From CAYMKE01 sp964390955 (GTDB lineage Bacteria; Bacteroidota; Bacteroidia; Bacteroidales; JBBRXJ01): DNA of 8,333 bases. The DNA is taken from NCBI GenBank assembly GCA_964390955.1, contig CAYMKE010000137.1:1-8333 (forward strand), in the 5' to 3' direction. The position numbers were made by a program, and so were the translations under genes. Under the pieces are notes generated by a model. The model ran no database searches. It saw only the letters and a program-made list of their open reading frames with translations, and was not told the DNA's origin. Below, piece by piece: positions 7,059 through 8,333 of the stretch; position 1 is the first letter of the stretch, and each line of letters starts with the position of its first letter.

Positions 7059-7101
7059 TTATTAACAAGTTATTAACAAAAAAATGAATAAATGTTAATA
7101 A
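7059..7101. repeat. Cluster of three DnaA-box-like 9-mers in an AT-rich gap
   Basis: The 9-mer TTATTAACA occurs directly at 7059-7067 and 7070-7078 (11-base spacing, about one helical turn) and inverted at 7093-7101. The last two form a perfect nine-base inverted repeat with a 14-base A/T spacer. Each 9-mer differs from the DnaA-box consensus TTATNCACA by one base (A for C at position 6). The surroundings (about 7040-7115) are strongly A/T-rich and lie upstream of parAB. It could be a replication-origin element, a ParA/ParB or transcription-factor operator, a hairpin, or simple A/T-rich sequence. Confidence 0.4.
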
Positions 7102-7141
7102 AATTTGTTCTGATTAATCCGAAGGCATAGTAACTTATTCC

Positions 7142-7179
7142 GAGGGTTTCGTAATGAAGCAGATGTGCCAAACACATAT
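7142..7179 (+). repeat. Possible degraded copy 3 of the dispersed repeat
   Basis: With a 10-base deletion after TTCGTAA, this region aligns to copy 2. Shared parts are TTCGTAA (7148-7154), TGAA (7155-7158), GCCAAAC (7167-7173) and the T-rich tail. The word CCAAACAC is also in copy 1. It contains a perfect five-base stem, ATGTG (7163-7167) with CACAT (7173-7177), just downstream of the cyclotransferase stop but without a T tract on the minus strand. Overall similarity is low, so this copy is tentative. Confidence 0.3.
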
Positions 7180-8286
7180 TTATTTTTCTTTGATCAATCT
7201 GATTTCAAATAACTTAGGCCAGTTTTTTCCTGTGATAAAAAACGTTTTTGATTTTTCATTATACGCGATCCCATTTAAAACATTTATATCCGGATGTTGA
7301 TCTGAAGGTTTTAGCAATCCATTTAAATCAATTTTACTCATTACTTTCCCGGTATGAGGATTGATTTCAACAATATAATTTTCCCCGTATACATTTGCAA
7401 ATACTGATCCATTGATGTATTCCAGTTCATTCAACCGGTTTATTCTGTGTGTATGATCCCATACCGGTATTTTTTTTATAAATGTAAATCCGGAGGTGTC
7501 ATAATAGAAAAGTTGGTGGCTTCCATCGCTCATGATAAAATGTTTGCCGTTAAACGTTATTCCCCAGCCTTCGCGATTGGGGTAATATATTTGCTGGATT
7601 TCCCGAAAATCTTTTTTTTGATATATAAATGCTTTTTGCGCCTTGTATGTTAATTGAATAATTTTACCGTTATACAGAGTAATGCCTTCTCCAAAAATAT
7701 CATTTGGCAACCGGTGCATTTGCAATGGTTTTCCTGAGGTTTTGTCTACTTTGCGTAAGCTTGATTTACCATATAAGCCGGTACTTTCGTAAAAATAATC
7801 GTTTTCATAGATGAGCCCCTGGGTGTAAGCATTTTTGTCGTGAGGGTACGTGTTGACAATGGTATATGTATATTGAACGGGTGGGTTTTTGGGTATAACA
7901 AGGAACTGAACAGCAGTACTTGCTGTTATGTTTCCCTGTTTGTATGATTTAGCAGCCAGTGTATTATACCCCGCGGTCATACTGTCGGTCTGTACAGAAT
8001 GCCTGAATTCATTATTTGTTACTGTTCTGTATATATTGCCGTTGATTTTAAAAATGACTGAATCGGCTGTTGGTTTACCGGAGATATTGATATCTACCGG
8101 GATTGATTCCTGAAACCGCCATTTTGACTGAATGCCGGGAGAAATAAACCGGATGGTATTTTTGGGGGCAGACCGGACAGAATCTGATTTACTTTTTTTA
8201 TTCATTTTGTTTTCCTGCAGCTCGCTTTGCCCGCATTGTAAGAAGAATAACAGGATAACCATACCCGGTATTAATGTAATTTTCAT
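7180..8286 (-). CDS. Glutaminyl-peptide cyclotransferase (QC), lipoprotein with Ig-like N-terminal domain
   Basis: This enzyme converts N-terminal glutamine of exported proteins to pyroglutamate. It belongs to the plant/bacterial five-bladed beta-propeller QC family (PF05096), not the zinc-dependent animal type. The 368-residue protein begins with a signal sequence ending in FFLQC, so Cys18 is the likely lipidated residue. Gln at -1 is an atypical lipobox. A Ser/Lys-rich linker follows, then a beta-rich Ig-like segment at about 42-132 and the propeller at about 138-368. Family motifs visible are AYTQGL (153-158), YESTGLYGKS (166-175, with the conserved Glu167), FGEGIT (198-203), REGWGI (238-243), LNELEY (285-290) and LNGIAY (337-342). 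The ATG at 8286 is the natural start. Its stop is 246 bases before parA, so it is probably not in the parAB operon. Confidence 0.9.
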   Translation of the reverse strand: MKITLIPGMVILLFFLQCGQSELQENKMNKKSKSDSVRSAPKNTIRFISPGIQSKWRFQESIPVDINISGKPTADSVIFKINGNIYRTVTNNEFRHSVQTDSMTAGYNTLAAKSYKQGNITASTAVQFLVIPKNPPVQYTYTIVNTYPHDKNAYTQGLIYENDYFYESTGLYGKSSLRKVDKTSGKPLQMHRLPNDIFGEGITLYNGKIIQLTYKAQKAFIYQKKDFREIQQIYYPNREGWGITFNGKHFIMSDGSHQLFYYDTSGFTFIKKIPVWDHTHRINRLNELEYINGSVFANVYGENYIVEINPHTGKVMSKIDLNGLLKPSDQHPDINVLNGIAYNEKSKTFFITGKNWPKLFEIRLIKEK

Positions 8287-8333
8287 ATGTTTATTTTTTA
8301 ATTTTTAATGGTCATATGGAGCTCGCAAGTAAA

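Noticed and set aside
1..8333. CRISPR arrays, toxin-antitoxin pairs, transposases, tRNA genes, riboswitches
   Set aside because: I saw no regularly spaced repeats, no transposase motifs, no tRNA-like cloverleaf sequence and no riboswitch core in the gaps, all of which are under 300 bases.

Overview
The window reads as a stretch of chromosome from a low-GC member of the Bacteroidetes (Bacteroidota). Three things point there. The gene starts have no clear Shine-Dalgarno sequences. Two upstream regions carry perfect matches to the Bacteroidetes -7 promoter motif TAnnTTTG. The gene run parA-parB-DUF5683-lytic transglycosylase is a typical Bacteroidetes cluster. Nearly all the coding content is chromosomal housekeeping or envelope biology. 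I see no phage, insertion sequence, CRISPR array, tRNA or rRNA.

Layout. Positions 1-120 are intergenic and hold copy 1 of a short dispersed repeat. purN (121-690, +) encodes the formyltetrahydrofolate-dependent GAR transformylase of purine synthesis. It converges on a membrane-anchored SGNH/GDSL-type hydrolase (712-2214, -). The divergent gap 2215-2448 holds copy 2 of the repeat and a promoter-like box in front of a SiaC-family (DUF1987) regulatory phosphoprotein (2449-2823, +). After a 120-base convergent gap, everything to the right is on the minus strand. In transcription order this is a glutaminyl-peptide cyclotransferase lipoprotein (8286-7180), an AT-rich 246-base gap, then parA (6933-6133), parB (6096-5200), a DUF5683 membrane protein (5134-4511) and an MltD-like transglycosylase with two LysM domains (4497-2944). 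Gaps inside the last four genes are 36, 65 and 13 bases, so they probably form one operon.

Function. ParA (Soj-type ATPase) and ParB (CTP-binding parS clamp) segregate the replication origin region. DUF5683 and MltD link that unit to the envelope and peptidoglycan remodelling. The cyclotransferase and the SGNH hydrolase also act outside the cytoplasm. SiaC is normally a phospho-switch controlled by a kinase/phosphatase pair, and no partner is present here.

I did not find a convincing new multi-gene system. The most interesting unexplained signals are non-coding. One is a diverged intergenic repeat: two clear copies, each shortly upstream of a plus-strand gene, and one possible degraded copy. 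The other is a cluster of three 9-mers, each one base off a DnaA box, in the AT-rich gap upstream of parA.
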